Below, piece after piece: positions 1-5,086 of a DNA stretch of 5,949 bases; position 1 is the stretch's first letter, and each line of letters opens with the position of its first letter. The stretch covers positions 1-5,949 of the forward strand of contig JANXYE010000255.1 of NCBI GenBank assembly GCA_025350285.1, in the 5' to 3' direction. The stretch comes from Chloroflexota bacterium. Lineage in GTDB: Bacteria; Chloroflexota; Dehalococcoidia; Tepidiformales; Tepidiformaceae. The position numbers and the translations under genes were made by a program. The notes beneath the pieces were generated by a model. It was not told the DNA's origin, did no database searches, and saw only the letters and a program-made list of their open reading frames with translations.

Positions 1-142
1 CTAGCTCCGGCATCGACTTCGCCGGCAGAAGGCGCTCCACCTCGCGGAGGTACGCTCGTCCGACCACGGGCCCCACGCGCGACGCGCGGGAACTGCTCTG
101 GTAGCACTCCAACAGCCGGTCGTCGTCGAATTCGACGTTCAC
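1..142 (-). CDS. RelE/HigB-type toxin, N-terminal part (runs off left edge)
   Basis: The minus strand is open from a GTG at 142 to the window edge, giving about 47 residues. They begin MNVEFDDDDRLLECYQSSS and continue with GPVVGRAYLREVERLLPAKS. This matches the usual start of RelE/ParE superfamily toxins of the HigB kind: a short first beta strand, then two helices with the pattern VGxxYxxxxxxL. Family members are usually 90-110 residues and act as ribosome-dependent mRNA nucleases. The catalytic C-terminal part lies outside the window, and so would an antitoxin, which follows the toxin in higBA loci. GTG is the first possible start: the preceding CoA-transferase stop lies in the same frame with only one codon (CGA) between. 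No clear Shine-Dalgarno site is seen, so translation may depend on termination of the upstream gene. The family call rests on sequence memory and only half a protein. Confidence 0.6.
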   Translation of the reverse strand, partial: MNVEFDDDRLLECYQSSSRASRVGPVVGRAYLREVERLLPAKSMPEL

Positions 143-145
143 TCG

Positions 146-1474
146 TCAGGGCACGCTCTTGTCGTAGTCCATCGTGATCCAGCCGAGTTCGCGGTACTTT
201 TCGTATTCGGCGTCGGTCACCTTCAGCACCTCGCGGTAGACGTATTCGTTGTGCTCGCCGAGGGCGACGGGGCCCTGGTCGAACGTCACCGGGGTGCCGC
301 CGAAGTTCCAGACAGGTCCGGCGAACTCGTAGGTTTCCCCATTTTCGATGCGCTGCTCGCGGAAGAAGCCGCGCGACCGCAAATGAGGGTCGTCGTACAT
401 GCGTGAGGCTTCGAGCACCGGGGCGGCGGCGATGCCGCGTGCCTGGAGGTCGTGCATCATCGCGTAGTCGTCGAGTTCCTTCGACCAGGAGGCGATGCCG
501 CGGTCGATCTCCTGGTAGTGCTCGTTGCGGCCGGCGTTCGTGTCGAAGCGCGGGTCCGCGGCCCAGGCGGGACTGCCCATGGCCTCGCGGAACGCTTTCC
601 ACTGCTCGTCGTTCTCGACGTGGATGGCGATCCAGTGGTCGTCCGACGTTTCGGCCGTGCCAGGCGACTGCGCCGGGTAGACCCCGCAGGGGGCGCGGCC
701 GTGGACGTCGCGATTGCCGATGGTGCCCTGCACGTTGCGGTTGAGGCAATAGTCCATTATCGCCTGGGTGAACATCGCCGAGGCGTTCTCGGCCTGGCCA
801 ATCTCGATGAGCTGGCCGTTCCCCGTGCGCTTGCGGTGCCAGAGCGCGGTCATCACCGCGAACGCGCCCTGCGCTCCGGCCATATAGTCGCCAGAGAAGA
901 TCGCGGTGTTGGCGCTCGCGTCTTCGTCTTCGTAGCCGCGCAGCAGCGAATGGCCCATCACAGCTTCGAGGTGCACGCCGAGGGCGCGGGCGTTGTAGTA
1001 CGGCCCGGTGCTGCCGTAGGCCGGGACGCGAAGGAAGATGATCTTCGGATTGACGGACTTCAGCCAGTCGTAGGTGACGCCAAGCTTCTCCATCGTGCCG
1101 GTGGCGTTGTTCTCGTAGACCACATCGGATACTTCGACGAGGCGGCGGAGGACGTCGCGGCCTTCGGGCGTGCGGATGTCGGTCGTGAAGCTCTTCTTGT
1201 TGCGGTAGAGGCTCACGAAGGTCGGGTTGTAGTTCCAGGGCCGGTCCCCGGGGACGTTGTGGGGGTACCCGCCCGCCCACGCCGCGGAAGCTTTCAACAG
1301 GAACTCTGGCGGCCGGGCGATGGCCCCGCGGGTCATCGGCTGGAAGACGTAGGGGTTCTCGATCTTGATGATCTCGGCGCCAAGGTCACCCATGAGCATA
1401 GTCGCGAACGGCCCTGCCCAGACGACGCAGAGGTCAAGCACGCGGACGCCTTCGAGCGGTTTTTTCTGGCTCAT
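146..1474 (-). CDS. Family III (CaiB/BaiF) CoA-transferase, catalytic subunit of a likely pair
   Basis: The 442-residue cytoplasmic protein moves CoA between carboxylic acids through an aspartyl-CoA thioester. Near the N-terminus, LEGVRVLDLCVVWAGPFA (about 7-24) followed by GDLGAEIIKIENP (29-41) is the CoA-binding signature of the family. Asp196 in the motif SGDYMAG lies four residues before a conserved Gly and aligns with the catalytic Asp169 of formyl-CoA transferase. TGNGQLIEI (217-225) is the conserved strand after it. The length is typical. The frame stays open for 85 codons upstream of the chosen start, but those residues are arginine-rich shadow of the preceding gene. The ATG at 1474 has a GGAGG site six bases before it and overlaps the preceding stop as ATGA, so the two genes are probably translationally coupled. 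Substrates cannot be read from the sequence. Partnership with the neighbour is inferred from the overlap and from that gene's missing aspartate. Confidence 0.93.
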   Translation of the reverse strand: MSQKKPLEGVRVLDLCVVWAGPFATMLMGDLGAEIIKIENPYVFQPMTRGAIARPPEFLLKASAAWAGGYPHNVPGDRPWNYNPTFVSLYRNKKSFTTDIRTPEGRDVLRRLVEVSDVVYENNATGTMEKLGVTYDWLKSVNPKIIFLRVPAYGSTGPYYNARALGVHLEAVMGHSLLRGYEDEDASANTAIFSGDYMAGAQGAFAVMTALWHRKRTGNGQLIEIGQAENASAMFTQAIMDYCLNRNVQGTIGNRDVHGRAPCGVYPAQSPGTAETSDDHWIAIHVENDEQWKAFREAMGSPAWAADPRFDTNAGRNEHYQEIDRGIASWSKELDDYAMMHDLQARGIAAAPVLEASRMYDDPHLRSRGFFREQRIENGETYEFAGPVWNFGGTPVTFDQGPVALGEHNEYVYREVLKVTDAEYEKYRELGWITMDYDKSVP

Positions 1475-2682
1475 TTCGCACCTCCAGCGGCGGCCACGAG
1501 GCGCGCGACGAGCGTTGCTGGCAGGCTCGTTTCGGCAAGCACCTCTGCCGTATGCTGGCCGAGCGTGGGCGCGGGGCGGCGCAACTGCCAGCCGCCCTCC
1601 TGCATGATGAACGGCCGCCCGGGAAACTCGACTGCGCCCATCGCCGGATGGTCCGCCGTGTGCCAGAAGCCGCGTCCGCGGAAATGGTCGTCTTCGTAGA
1701 GATCCTGGGTCGTGAACATCGGGCCGCACATGACCTTGGCGCGCCGTGCTTCGGCCCAGATTTCGCGTTTCGTGCGCTCAAGGCACCAGACGAAGAAGTT
1801 GGCGTTCCAGGCTTCGAGTACCTCCGCGTTGAACCGCGCCTGCGGGTCCTGGTAGATAGGGTCGTTGAGCCAGTCGGCGTGCCCGAGCATGTCCGCGATC
1901 CGGTCGGGGCGGAGGGCCGCGTTCGTGAAATCGACGTAGCCATCGGCACAGGGGTAGATGCCCTGGGGCATGCCGCTCGCCCCGCCGGCCACGCGCAGCG
2001 TCTTTCGTCCGCTGAACTGATAGCCGATGGCGGTGGCATGACGCCGATCAACGCCGCCCGCGTGCGTTTCGGCGAGCGAGATATCGACGTGTTGGCCCTC
2101 GCCATTGAGCGCGTTGCCGAGGATGCTCCCGAGCAGCGCGGGAGCGATGGCGGCGCCCGATTCGAAGAGCGCGGCCGTGCCGGCCATCTTCGTCGGCTCC
2201 CGGTGGGTGAGGCCCATCGAGTACATCTCGCCAGCGAAGCCGTACAGGGAGACCTCGGTGAGCCGGTAATCGCGGTAGGGGCCCGTCTGTCCGAAGTTTG
2301 AGACGGAGATGAGCGAGAGATGGGGGTTCAGGAGGTGCAGCACATCCCAGCCCATCCCGAGCCGCTCCATTGTGCCCGGCTTGAAGCTTTCGACGATAGC
2401 GTCGGCTTTCCTCGCCAAGGCGGCAACGGCTGCCCTGCCGTCGGGGCTCTTTAAGTCGAGCGCGACGGAGCGCTTATTCGTGTTGAGGAAGAAGAAGAGG
2501 CCGCTCTTCTCAGGGTCTGGTTCGCCGCCGAGGAACGGGCCGAACGAGCGGGCGACGTCGCCAACGCCGGGCCGCTCCACCTTGATGACATCGGCGCCGT
2601 AGTCGGCCATCAGTTTGGTCGCATAGGGCGCGGCAACGTGCTGGGAAAGGTCGAGGACGACAAGATCGTCGAGAGCCTGCAT
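1471..2682 (-). CDS. Family III (CaiB/BaiF) CoA-transferase-like subunit lacking the catalytic Asp
   Basis: The 403-residue protein has the full CaiB/BaiF layout. It opens with LDDLVVLDLSQHVAAPYA (4-21) and ADYGADVIKVERPG (26-39). KPGTMERLGMGWDVL (101-115) marks the large domain, and GEGQHVDISLAE (194-205) is the conserved strand. In the segment that should hold the nucleophile, AALFESGAAIA (170-180), spacing to the conserved Gly176 and Gln197 puts Leu172 where formyl-CoA transferase has Asp169. Glu174 is two residues off register. Known two-gene family III enzymes such as benzylsuccinate CoA-transferase BbsEF are, as I recall, asymmetric in the same way, so this is probably the non-catalytic partner of the overlapping downstream gene. 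The ATG at 2682 has AAGGGAGG eight bases upstream. The gene lies 45 bp after the DUF3237 gene, with no recognisable terminator between. Family membership is sure; loss of activity is inferred. Confidence 0.92.
   Translation of the reverse strand: MQALDDLVVLDLSQHVAAPYATKLMADYGADVIKVERPGVGDVARSFGPFLGGEPDPEKSGLFFFLNTNKRSVALDLKSPDGRAAVAALARKADAIVESFKPGTMERLGMGWDVLHLLNPHLSLISVSNFGQTGPYRDYRLTEVSLYGFAGEMYSMGLTHREPTKMAGTAALFESGAAIAPALLGSILGNALNGEGQHVDISLAETHAGGVDRRHATAIGYQFSGRKTLRVAGGASGMPQGIYPCADGYVDFTNAALRPDRIADMLGHADWLNDPIYQDPQARFNAEVLEAWNANFFVWCLERTKREIWAEARRAKVMCGPMFTTQDLYEDDHFRGRGFWHTADHPAMGAVEFPGRPFIMQEGGWQLRRPAPTLGQHTAEVLAETSLPATLVARLVAAAGGAK
1481..1485 (-). promoter_or_regulatory. Ribosome binding site of the second CoA-transferase
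   Basis: GGAGG on the minus strand, six bases before the ATG at 1474. It lies inside the end of the upstream gene. It fixes the start at 1474 and excludes the 85-codon upstream extension of the frame. Confidence 0.8.
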
Positions 2683-2690
2683 AAGGCGAT

Positions 2691-2698
2691 CCTCCCTT
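2691..2698 (-). promoter_or_regulatory. Ribosome binding site of the first CoA-transferase
   Basis: AAGGGAGG on the minus strand, eight bases before the ATG at 2682. It is a near-perfect match to the anti-Shine-Dalgarno sequence. Confidence 0.8.
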
Positions 2699-2727
2699 GA
2701 ACCGGATAGCTGGTAGGGTTCGCCGCC

Positions 2728-3153
2728 CTAGCTCAGGGCGTAGATGTCGTACTTCACGCCGTTCGCGCGAGGAGCGCCGATGCCGACCGCCTGGACGAGG
2801 TTGAGCCAGGTGTACTTCTCGGCGCCGGTTTCGAAGAGGGGCGCGCTGCGGATGCTGGGCCCGCTCGCGCCGTTGACGAGGATGCCGTTGTACGACATCA
2901 GGATGTGGGCGCCATCGTCGGTCTGAAGCGTCAGGCGGACGTCGAGCTTCGCGCTACCGTCCGCGCGGAGCGTCAGCCAGTCGCCGCCAGAGTTCGGGAC
3001 AACGGTACCCTTCATCTTCGGGCCTTCGAACGTGCCGCCGGGGACGGAAACGATGTAGCGATTGCCCTGTGGCGCGCCGGAAATCATGGTGGGGGCGGAT
3101 GTATCGACATCGATACTGAACAGGAACTCGACGGGAAGCGAAGACTCGGGCAA
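2728..3153 (-). CDS. DUF3237 (UPF0311) family protein
   Basis: From the TTG start the protein has 141 residues, typical for DUF3237, a small beta-rich family of unknown function. Hallmarks are PVEFLFSIDVD (7-17), the glycine-rich GGTFEGPKMKG (39-49), GDWLTLRADGSAKLDVR (57-73), LQTDDGA (76-82), and near the end PLFETGAEKYTWLN (105-118). There is no signal peptide or membrane segment, so it should be cytoplasmic. The frame stays open up to a TTG at 3234. I prefer TTG 3153 because a perfect GAGGAGG lies five bases before it, the length then fits the family, and an extended -10 box lies upstream at the right distance. It is the first gene of the minus-strand operon with the two CoA-transferases. 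A role tied to the acyl-CoA or acid substrate handled there is plausible, but it rests only on context. Confidence 0.9.
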   Translation of the reverse strand: MPESSLPVEFLFSIDVDTSAPTMISGAPQGNRYIVSVPGGTFEGPKMKGTVVPNSGGDWLTLRADGSAKLDVRLTLQTDDGAHILMSYNGILVNGASGPSIRSAPLFETGAEKYTWLNLVQAVGIGAPRANGVKYDIYALS

Positions 3154-3158
3154 CTGGG

Positions 3159-3165
3159 CCTCCTC
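3159..3165 (-). promoter_or_regulatory. Ribosome binding site deciding the TTG start of the DUF3237 gene
   Basis: GAGGAGG on the minus strand, five bases before TTG 3153. The upstream TTG at 3234 has only a weak GAGG and would add 27 residues that the family does not have. Confidence 0.75.
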
Positions 3166-3187
3166 GAAAATGCGAAAGTGTCGCGGA

Positions 3188-3196
3188 ACTTTAGCA
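3188..3196 (-). promoter_or_regulatory. Extended -10 promoter element for the DUF3237/CoA-transferase operon
   Basis: Read on the minus strand, TGCTAAAGT fits the extended -10 pattern TGnTAnnnT. No convincing -35 hexamer is seen 17 bp upstream, as is common for extended -10 promoters. Transcription would start near 3181 and give a leader of about 28 bases containing the GAGGAGG site. Predicted by eye only. Confidence 0.35.
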
Positions 3197-3256
3197 GACG
3201 GTTCCGCGTGGCGCACGGTTCGGACAGCCAGCAAGTGTAGCCCTCATCCCCCAGCG

Positions 3257-3293
3257 CCTTCTCCCGATCCTTCCCGGGAAGGACGGGAGAAGG
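3257..3293. repeat. Long near-perfect palindrome in the divergent intergenic region (REP-like)
   Basis: Arms 3257-3266 (CCTTCTCCCG) and 3284-3293 (CGGGAGAAGG) are exact reverse complements. Inside them TCCTTCCC (3268-3275) pairs exactly with GGGAAGGA (3276-3283). Only A3267 is unpaired, so 18 bp of stem close with no loop. The flanks (ccctcatccc on the left, ggggagccc on the right) resemble dispersed pyrimidine/purine-rich repeats common in intergenic DNA of GC-rich bacteria. It sits upstream of both divergent promoters, so it is not an ordinary terminator. It may be a REP-type repeat, an operator, or a transcriptional insulator. Confidence 0.7.
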
Positions 3294-3359
3294 GGAGCCC
3301 GGTTTGCACACTCGAAGGCATGATTTTGACTTGCACCGCCGCCGGTTGCCTGGATCGGG

Positions 3360-3365
3360 TAGTAT
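3360..3365 (+). promoter_or_regulatory. Possible -10 box (TAGTAT) of the ferredoxin gene
   Basis: TAGTAT lies seven bases before the GTG at 3373, so transcription would begin at or next to the start codon and give a leaderless mRNA. No strong Shine-Dalgarno site precedes the GTG and no good -35 is found at normal spacing. Tentative. Confidence 0.3.
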
Positions 3366-3372
3366 CGAAGCT

Positions 3373-3705
3373 GTGGCCACTCTCCGCGTCAACCCGGCTG
3401 GCATCGAACTTGACCTGCTCGAGGGCGAGACGCTGCTTGATGGGGCTGAGCGAATGGGCTATTCGTGGCCGACCATCTGCGGCGGCGTGGGCATGTGCAC
3501 GCTCTGCTGGGTCGAAGTCGAAGAGGGCGCCGAGAACCTTTCGGAGATGAGCCCACTGGAAGCGAACGCCCTCTCTATCGGCCGCGGCCGGGACGGAGAG
3601 ATCGAGCCGGGGGTGCGGCTGGGCTGCCAGGTGACGGCGCACGGGCGGGTCGTCGTGCACAAGCGTGGCGTGAACGAAGCGTCACGCGCTGGCGTCTACC
3701 GCTGA
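3373..3705 (+). CDS. [2Fe-2S] ferredoxin, adrenodoxin-type cysteine spacing
   Basis: A 110-residue soluble electron carrier with one [2Fe-2S] cluster. Cys36, Cys42 and Cys45 in ICGGVGMCTLC give C-x5-C-x2-C, and the fourth ligand is Cys85 in RLGCQV. This spacing is that of adrenodoxin-type and related bacterial ferredoxins; plant-type proteins have x4. The N-terminal strand pair TLRVNPAGIELDLLEGETLLDGAE (3-26) is the usual beta-grasp start. The frame is open upstream to TTG 3304, but the family begins close to GTG 3373. The gene is divergent from the DUF3237 operon and convergent with the hicB region. Its redox partners are not visible here. A partner monooxygenase or dehydrogenase elsewhere is likely for a lone ferredoxin. 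The family call is secure; the start is moderately so. Confidence 0.92.
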   Translation: MATLRVNPAGIELDLLEGETLLDGAERMGYSWPTICGGVGMCTLCWVEVEEGAENLSEMSPLEANALSIGRGRDGEIEPGVRLGCQVTAHGRVVVHKRGVNEASRAGVYR

Positions 3706-3793
3706 GGCGGTGAGAGCGCAGACGGAGATCCGCTCATCAGTACCGCGAGGGAGACGGAGCGGCGCTCGGCTACGAAAGCTCTTCGGGCTTACC
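3706..3793. other. Intergenic DNA after the ferredoxin gene; weak UUCG hairpin
   Basis: No gene is supported here. At 3776-3790 the bases AAGC and C pair with G and GCTT around a TTCG tetraloop, with T3780 bulged. That gives a five-pair stem closed by C(UUCG)G. No T-run follows, so it is at best a weak terminator for the ferredoxin gene. Confidence 0.3.
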
Positions 3794-3888
3794 GGGCTGG
3801 GTGTGCGTCAGATTTTTGCGCGATGAGTAGGTACCGACCTGGCGCCGGCCGCCTGGCTGCGGGCTCCCCCAAGACCGCTCCGTATCCG

Positions 3889-3947
3889 TCGCGGCTAGGA
3901 TTGGCGCTTGCGTGCCTCTTGATTCGCGATGCCAATCCTGGCCGCGA
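3889..3947. repeat. 17-bp inverted repeat (stem-loop) inside the element
   Basis: TCGCGGCTAGGATTGGC (3889-3905) pairs with GCCAATCCTGGCCGCGA (3931-3947). Sixteen pairs are Watson-Crick and one is T with G, around a loop of 25 bases. The compensable G-U pair would be tolerated in RNA. Confidence 0.7.
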
Positions 3948-3949
3948 GT

Positions 3950-3970
3950 GACAACGAGCGGTTCGTTGTC
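3950..3970. repeat. 8-bp hairpin inside the element
   Basis: GACAACGA (3950-3957) pairs perfectly with TCGTTGTC (3963-3970) around the loop GCGGT. It follows the 17-bp stem by two bases, so the two could stack. Confidence 0.6.
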
Positions 3971-4078
3971 TCCGCGCCATGCTTGAGCCTCCGCAAAAAT
4001 CTGACGGTCACCCCGGCCCGCAGGAACCGCGCGAGGCCGGCGCGCAGCCGACTTCAAGCGCAAGCCAATGGTGATTCA

Positions 4079-4120
4079 CTACACCAGCTCGTTCGCTGAT
4101 ACCTGAGGCAACCGGCTCAC
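4079..4120 (-). pseudogene. hicA: hicA toxin remnant, 13 codons then TAG
   Basis: A GTG at 4120 overlaps the hicB stop as GTGA. It opens a frame reading MSRLPQVSANELV before an amber codon at 4081-4079. This is the typical N-terminus of HicA mRNA-interferase toxins, which run 60-80 residues and continue into a helix, a GSH motif with the catalytic histidine, and a VP(x)H segment. None of these follows in any minus-strand frame before the inverted-repeat element, so the gene is cut off after its first helix and cannot make toxin. The 4-bp overlap with hicB is the normal linkage of the two genes. The call rests on a short stretch, but position, overlap and sequence all agree. Confidence 0.65.
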
Positions 4121-4353
4121 GCCGGGACGCCCAGCGCCAACTCTTCGACGTAGAACACGTAGTCCTGCGGGATCGGAACGCCGTCTTCGAGCATCGTCTC
4201 GACGTGCTGATCGAGCGCCTCGCGCATGTTCGCCCTCGTCTCCTCAATCGTGTCCCCGTTGCTGAAGCAGCCACGCAGACTCGGGCTGTAGGCGAAGTAG
4301 CCGGGATCTTCCGGCTCCTTGTCGATAACCACCACGAACGAGTAGCGCTTCAG
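4117..4353 (-). CDS. hicB: HicB-family antitoxin, orphaned
   Basis: The 78-residue protein reads LKRYSFVVVIDKEPEDPGYF at its start, then AYSPSLRGCFSNGDTIEE and the helix MREALDQHVETMLEDGVPIP, ending VEELALGVPA. This is the partial RNase H-like fold of HicB antitoxins, which neutralise HicA. No separate DNA-binding domain is present, as in the short HicB class. Homologues usually start MKRYSF, which puts the start at CTG 4353. The frame is open further up to TTG 4395 and TTG 4416. TTG 4395 has a GGAGG six bases before it, but that stretch codes for the end of the sulfatase-like remnant, so I prefer 4353. A TATACT box lies just before it. The partner hicA downstream is reduced to 13 codons, so this antitoxin has no local toxin to oppose. 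Family call firm, start uncertain. Confidence 0.82.
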   Translation of the reverse strand: MKRYSFVVVIDKEPEDPGYFAYSPSLRGCFSNGDTIEETRANMREALDQHVETMLEDGVPIPQDYVFYVEELALGVPA

Positions 4354-4359
4354 CGGCCC

Positions 4360-4365
4360 AGTATA
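4360..4365 (-). promoter_or_regulatory. Possible -10 box (TATACT) directly before hicB
   Basis: On the minus strand TATACT ends six bases before the CTG at 4353, so a transcript would begin at that codon. AT-rich hexamers like this are scarce in the surrounding GC-rich DNA. No -35 match lies at 17-18 bp. Confidence 0.35.
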
Positions 4366-4372
4366 ACGGCTC

Positions 4373-4564
4373 TCAGCGCATCCCCAGCCGCACAAACTGG
4401 TCCTCCGGCGCCTCAAGATCCTTCAGGGCCTAACGCAGCTTGTCCGCCGCTTCGCGTTCCAGTGGCGAGCCCACGAGGTTCTCGTCCTCCGCCGGGTCGT
4501 TTCCGGGCCGGTAGAGGTGGTTTCCCGAGAAGCCACCGTAGGCCCAGAACGGCAACAGGTCACC
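4373..4564 (-). pseudogene. C-terminal remnant of a sulfatase-like gene with an internal amber codon
   Basis: One minus-strand frame reads GDLLPFWAYGGFSGNHLYRP, then DPAEDENLVGSPLEREAADK and LR, then TAG at 4432-4430. The same frame goes on as ALKDLEAPEDQFVRLGMR to a TGA at 4375-4373. The pattern LYxxxxDPxExxNL, a final helix, then EAPxxQFxRLGL is what I know from the C-termini of bacterial sulfatase/alkaline phosphatase superfamily proteins. Both sides of the amber are in one frame and both match, so a single base change (CAG or GAG to TAG) is the simplest reading. The N-terminal domain with its Cys/Ser formylglycine motif is absent; upstream lies the end of the osmC-like gene. The left limit of the match, near 4564, is approximate. 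Confidence 0.6.
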
Positions 4565-4627
4565 TGGCCTGGAATGGCTGCCGGATGACTGGCGCCTTCG
4601 TCCCCGGCATACCCCAGCGACCGTGCG

Positions 4628-5080
4628 CTACGCCGTTTCCGACGGATAGACCGCGAGTTCGATCGTGTACGCGATCTCTGGCTTCAGCACGTTGCTGACG
4701 AAACAGCCCCGTTCCGCCCGTGAGAGCAATTCCCGCACCTGCTCTTCCGGCGCCGGGCTCCAGACCTGGAGTTCAACCGCGATCTGCTCGATGTAACGCG
4801 TCTCATTCGCGGCTATCCAGCCTTCAATCCGATCGATGGCGATGCCCTTGCGCCGGGCGGAGAACTGGAACGAGATGGTCAGGCAGGAAAGCAGCCCGCC
4901 GAGGAACGTCTCGACGGGCGTCGGCCCCGCATCCGTCCCACCGTCGGCGGCCGGCTCGTCGAGCACCCAGGCGTGTCCGGCGCTCTCTACTTCGACGCGG
5001 TAGGTCCCGCCCTGCGAGGCAATCCGCAACTCACGTGGCCTGAGCGCTGACACTGACCCCGTGGGGTCTTCTTCACGCAT
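4628..5080 (-). CDS. OsmC-family protein (peroxiredoxin-like)
   Basis: A 150-residue cytoplasmic protein of the OsmC/Ohr superfamily, whose members reduce organic hydroperoxides with two cysteines. The first, Cys66, lies in TPVETFLGGLLSCLTISFQF on the long central helix. The second, Cys126, is in AERGCFVSNVLKPEI, the usual position of the resolving cysteine. GTYRVEVESAGHAWVLDEP near residues 25-43 is the N-terminal beta sheet, and PSETA ends the chain. Length is standard (about 140-150). The branch looks like general OsmC rather than Ohr, since the typical Ohr N-terminus is missing. ATG 5080 lies six bases after the stop of the CitE-like gene, so the two are very probably cotranscribed. The Shine-Dalgarno match (GGGG about a dozen bases upstream) is weak, which suggests coupling to the upstream gene. 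The substrate is unknown. Confidence 0.9.
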   Translation of the reverse strand: MREEDPTGSVSALRPRELRIASQGGTYRVEVESAGHAWVLDEPAADGGTDAGPTPVETFLGGLLSCLTISFQFSARRKGIAIDRIEGWIAANETRYIEQIAVELQVWSPAPEEQVRELLSRAERGCFVSNVLKPEIAYTIELAVYPSETA

Positions 5081-5086
5081 TGCGGC

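Larger units (their letters stand above)
3794..4018. mobile_element. MITE-like or remnant element with imperfect terminal inverted repeats
   Basis: GTCAGATTTTTGCG at 3807-3820 recurs as its exact reverse complement at 3992-4005. Outward the match continues imperfectly to 3794 and 4018, so about 23 of 27 positions agree, with GGGC and GGGTG blocks on one side answered by CACCCC and GCCC on the other. The enclosed 225 bp hold no convincing gene but do contain a 17-bp stem (3889-3905 with 3931-3947) and an 8-bp hairpin (3950-3970). I could not find a clear target-site duplication. The element lies next to the point where hicA breaks off, which suggests insertion followed by deletion. A structured non-coding RNA is the alternative. 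No transposase family is assigned. Confidence 0.5.

Noticed and set aside
452..1699. 415-codon open frame on the plus strand opposite the CoA-transferase genes
   Set aside because: It is antisense to two clear CaiB/BaiF genes, has an unnatural composition rich in Val, Ala, Arg and Asp, and matches no family I know. Long antisense frames are common in GC-rich DNA.
1475..1729. N-terminal extension of the second CoA-transferase frame by 85 codons
   Set aside because: The residues are arginine- and alanine-rich, overlap the upstream gene, and a strong ribosome site marks ATG 1474.
1552..2301. 249-codon plus-strand frame
   Set aside because: Antisense to the 403-residue CoA-transferase, with no recognisable domain.
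2724..2740. 6-bp hairpin (CGCCCT/AGGGCG) over the DUF3237 stop codon as a terminator
   Set aside because: No T-run follows on the minus strand, the stem is short, and the CoA-transferase genes appear to be in the same operon.
3154..3234. Longer DUF3237 protein from TTG 3234
   Set aside because: It adds 27 residues that the family lacks. The perfect GAGGAGG before TTG 3153 and the extended -10 box within this stretch favour the shorter form.
3794..4018. Integron attC site or CRISPR repeat
   Set aside because: No core GTTRRRY/RYYYAAC ends and no regularly spaced direct repeats were found, and no integrase or Cas gene is present in the window.
3770..4063. 97-codon minus-strand frame across the inverted-repeat element
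   Set aside because: It runs through both repeat arms, has no known domain and no ribosome site; it is most likely a chance frame.
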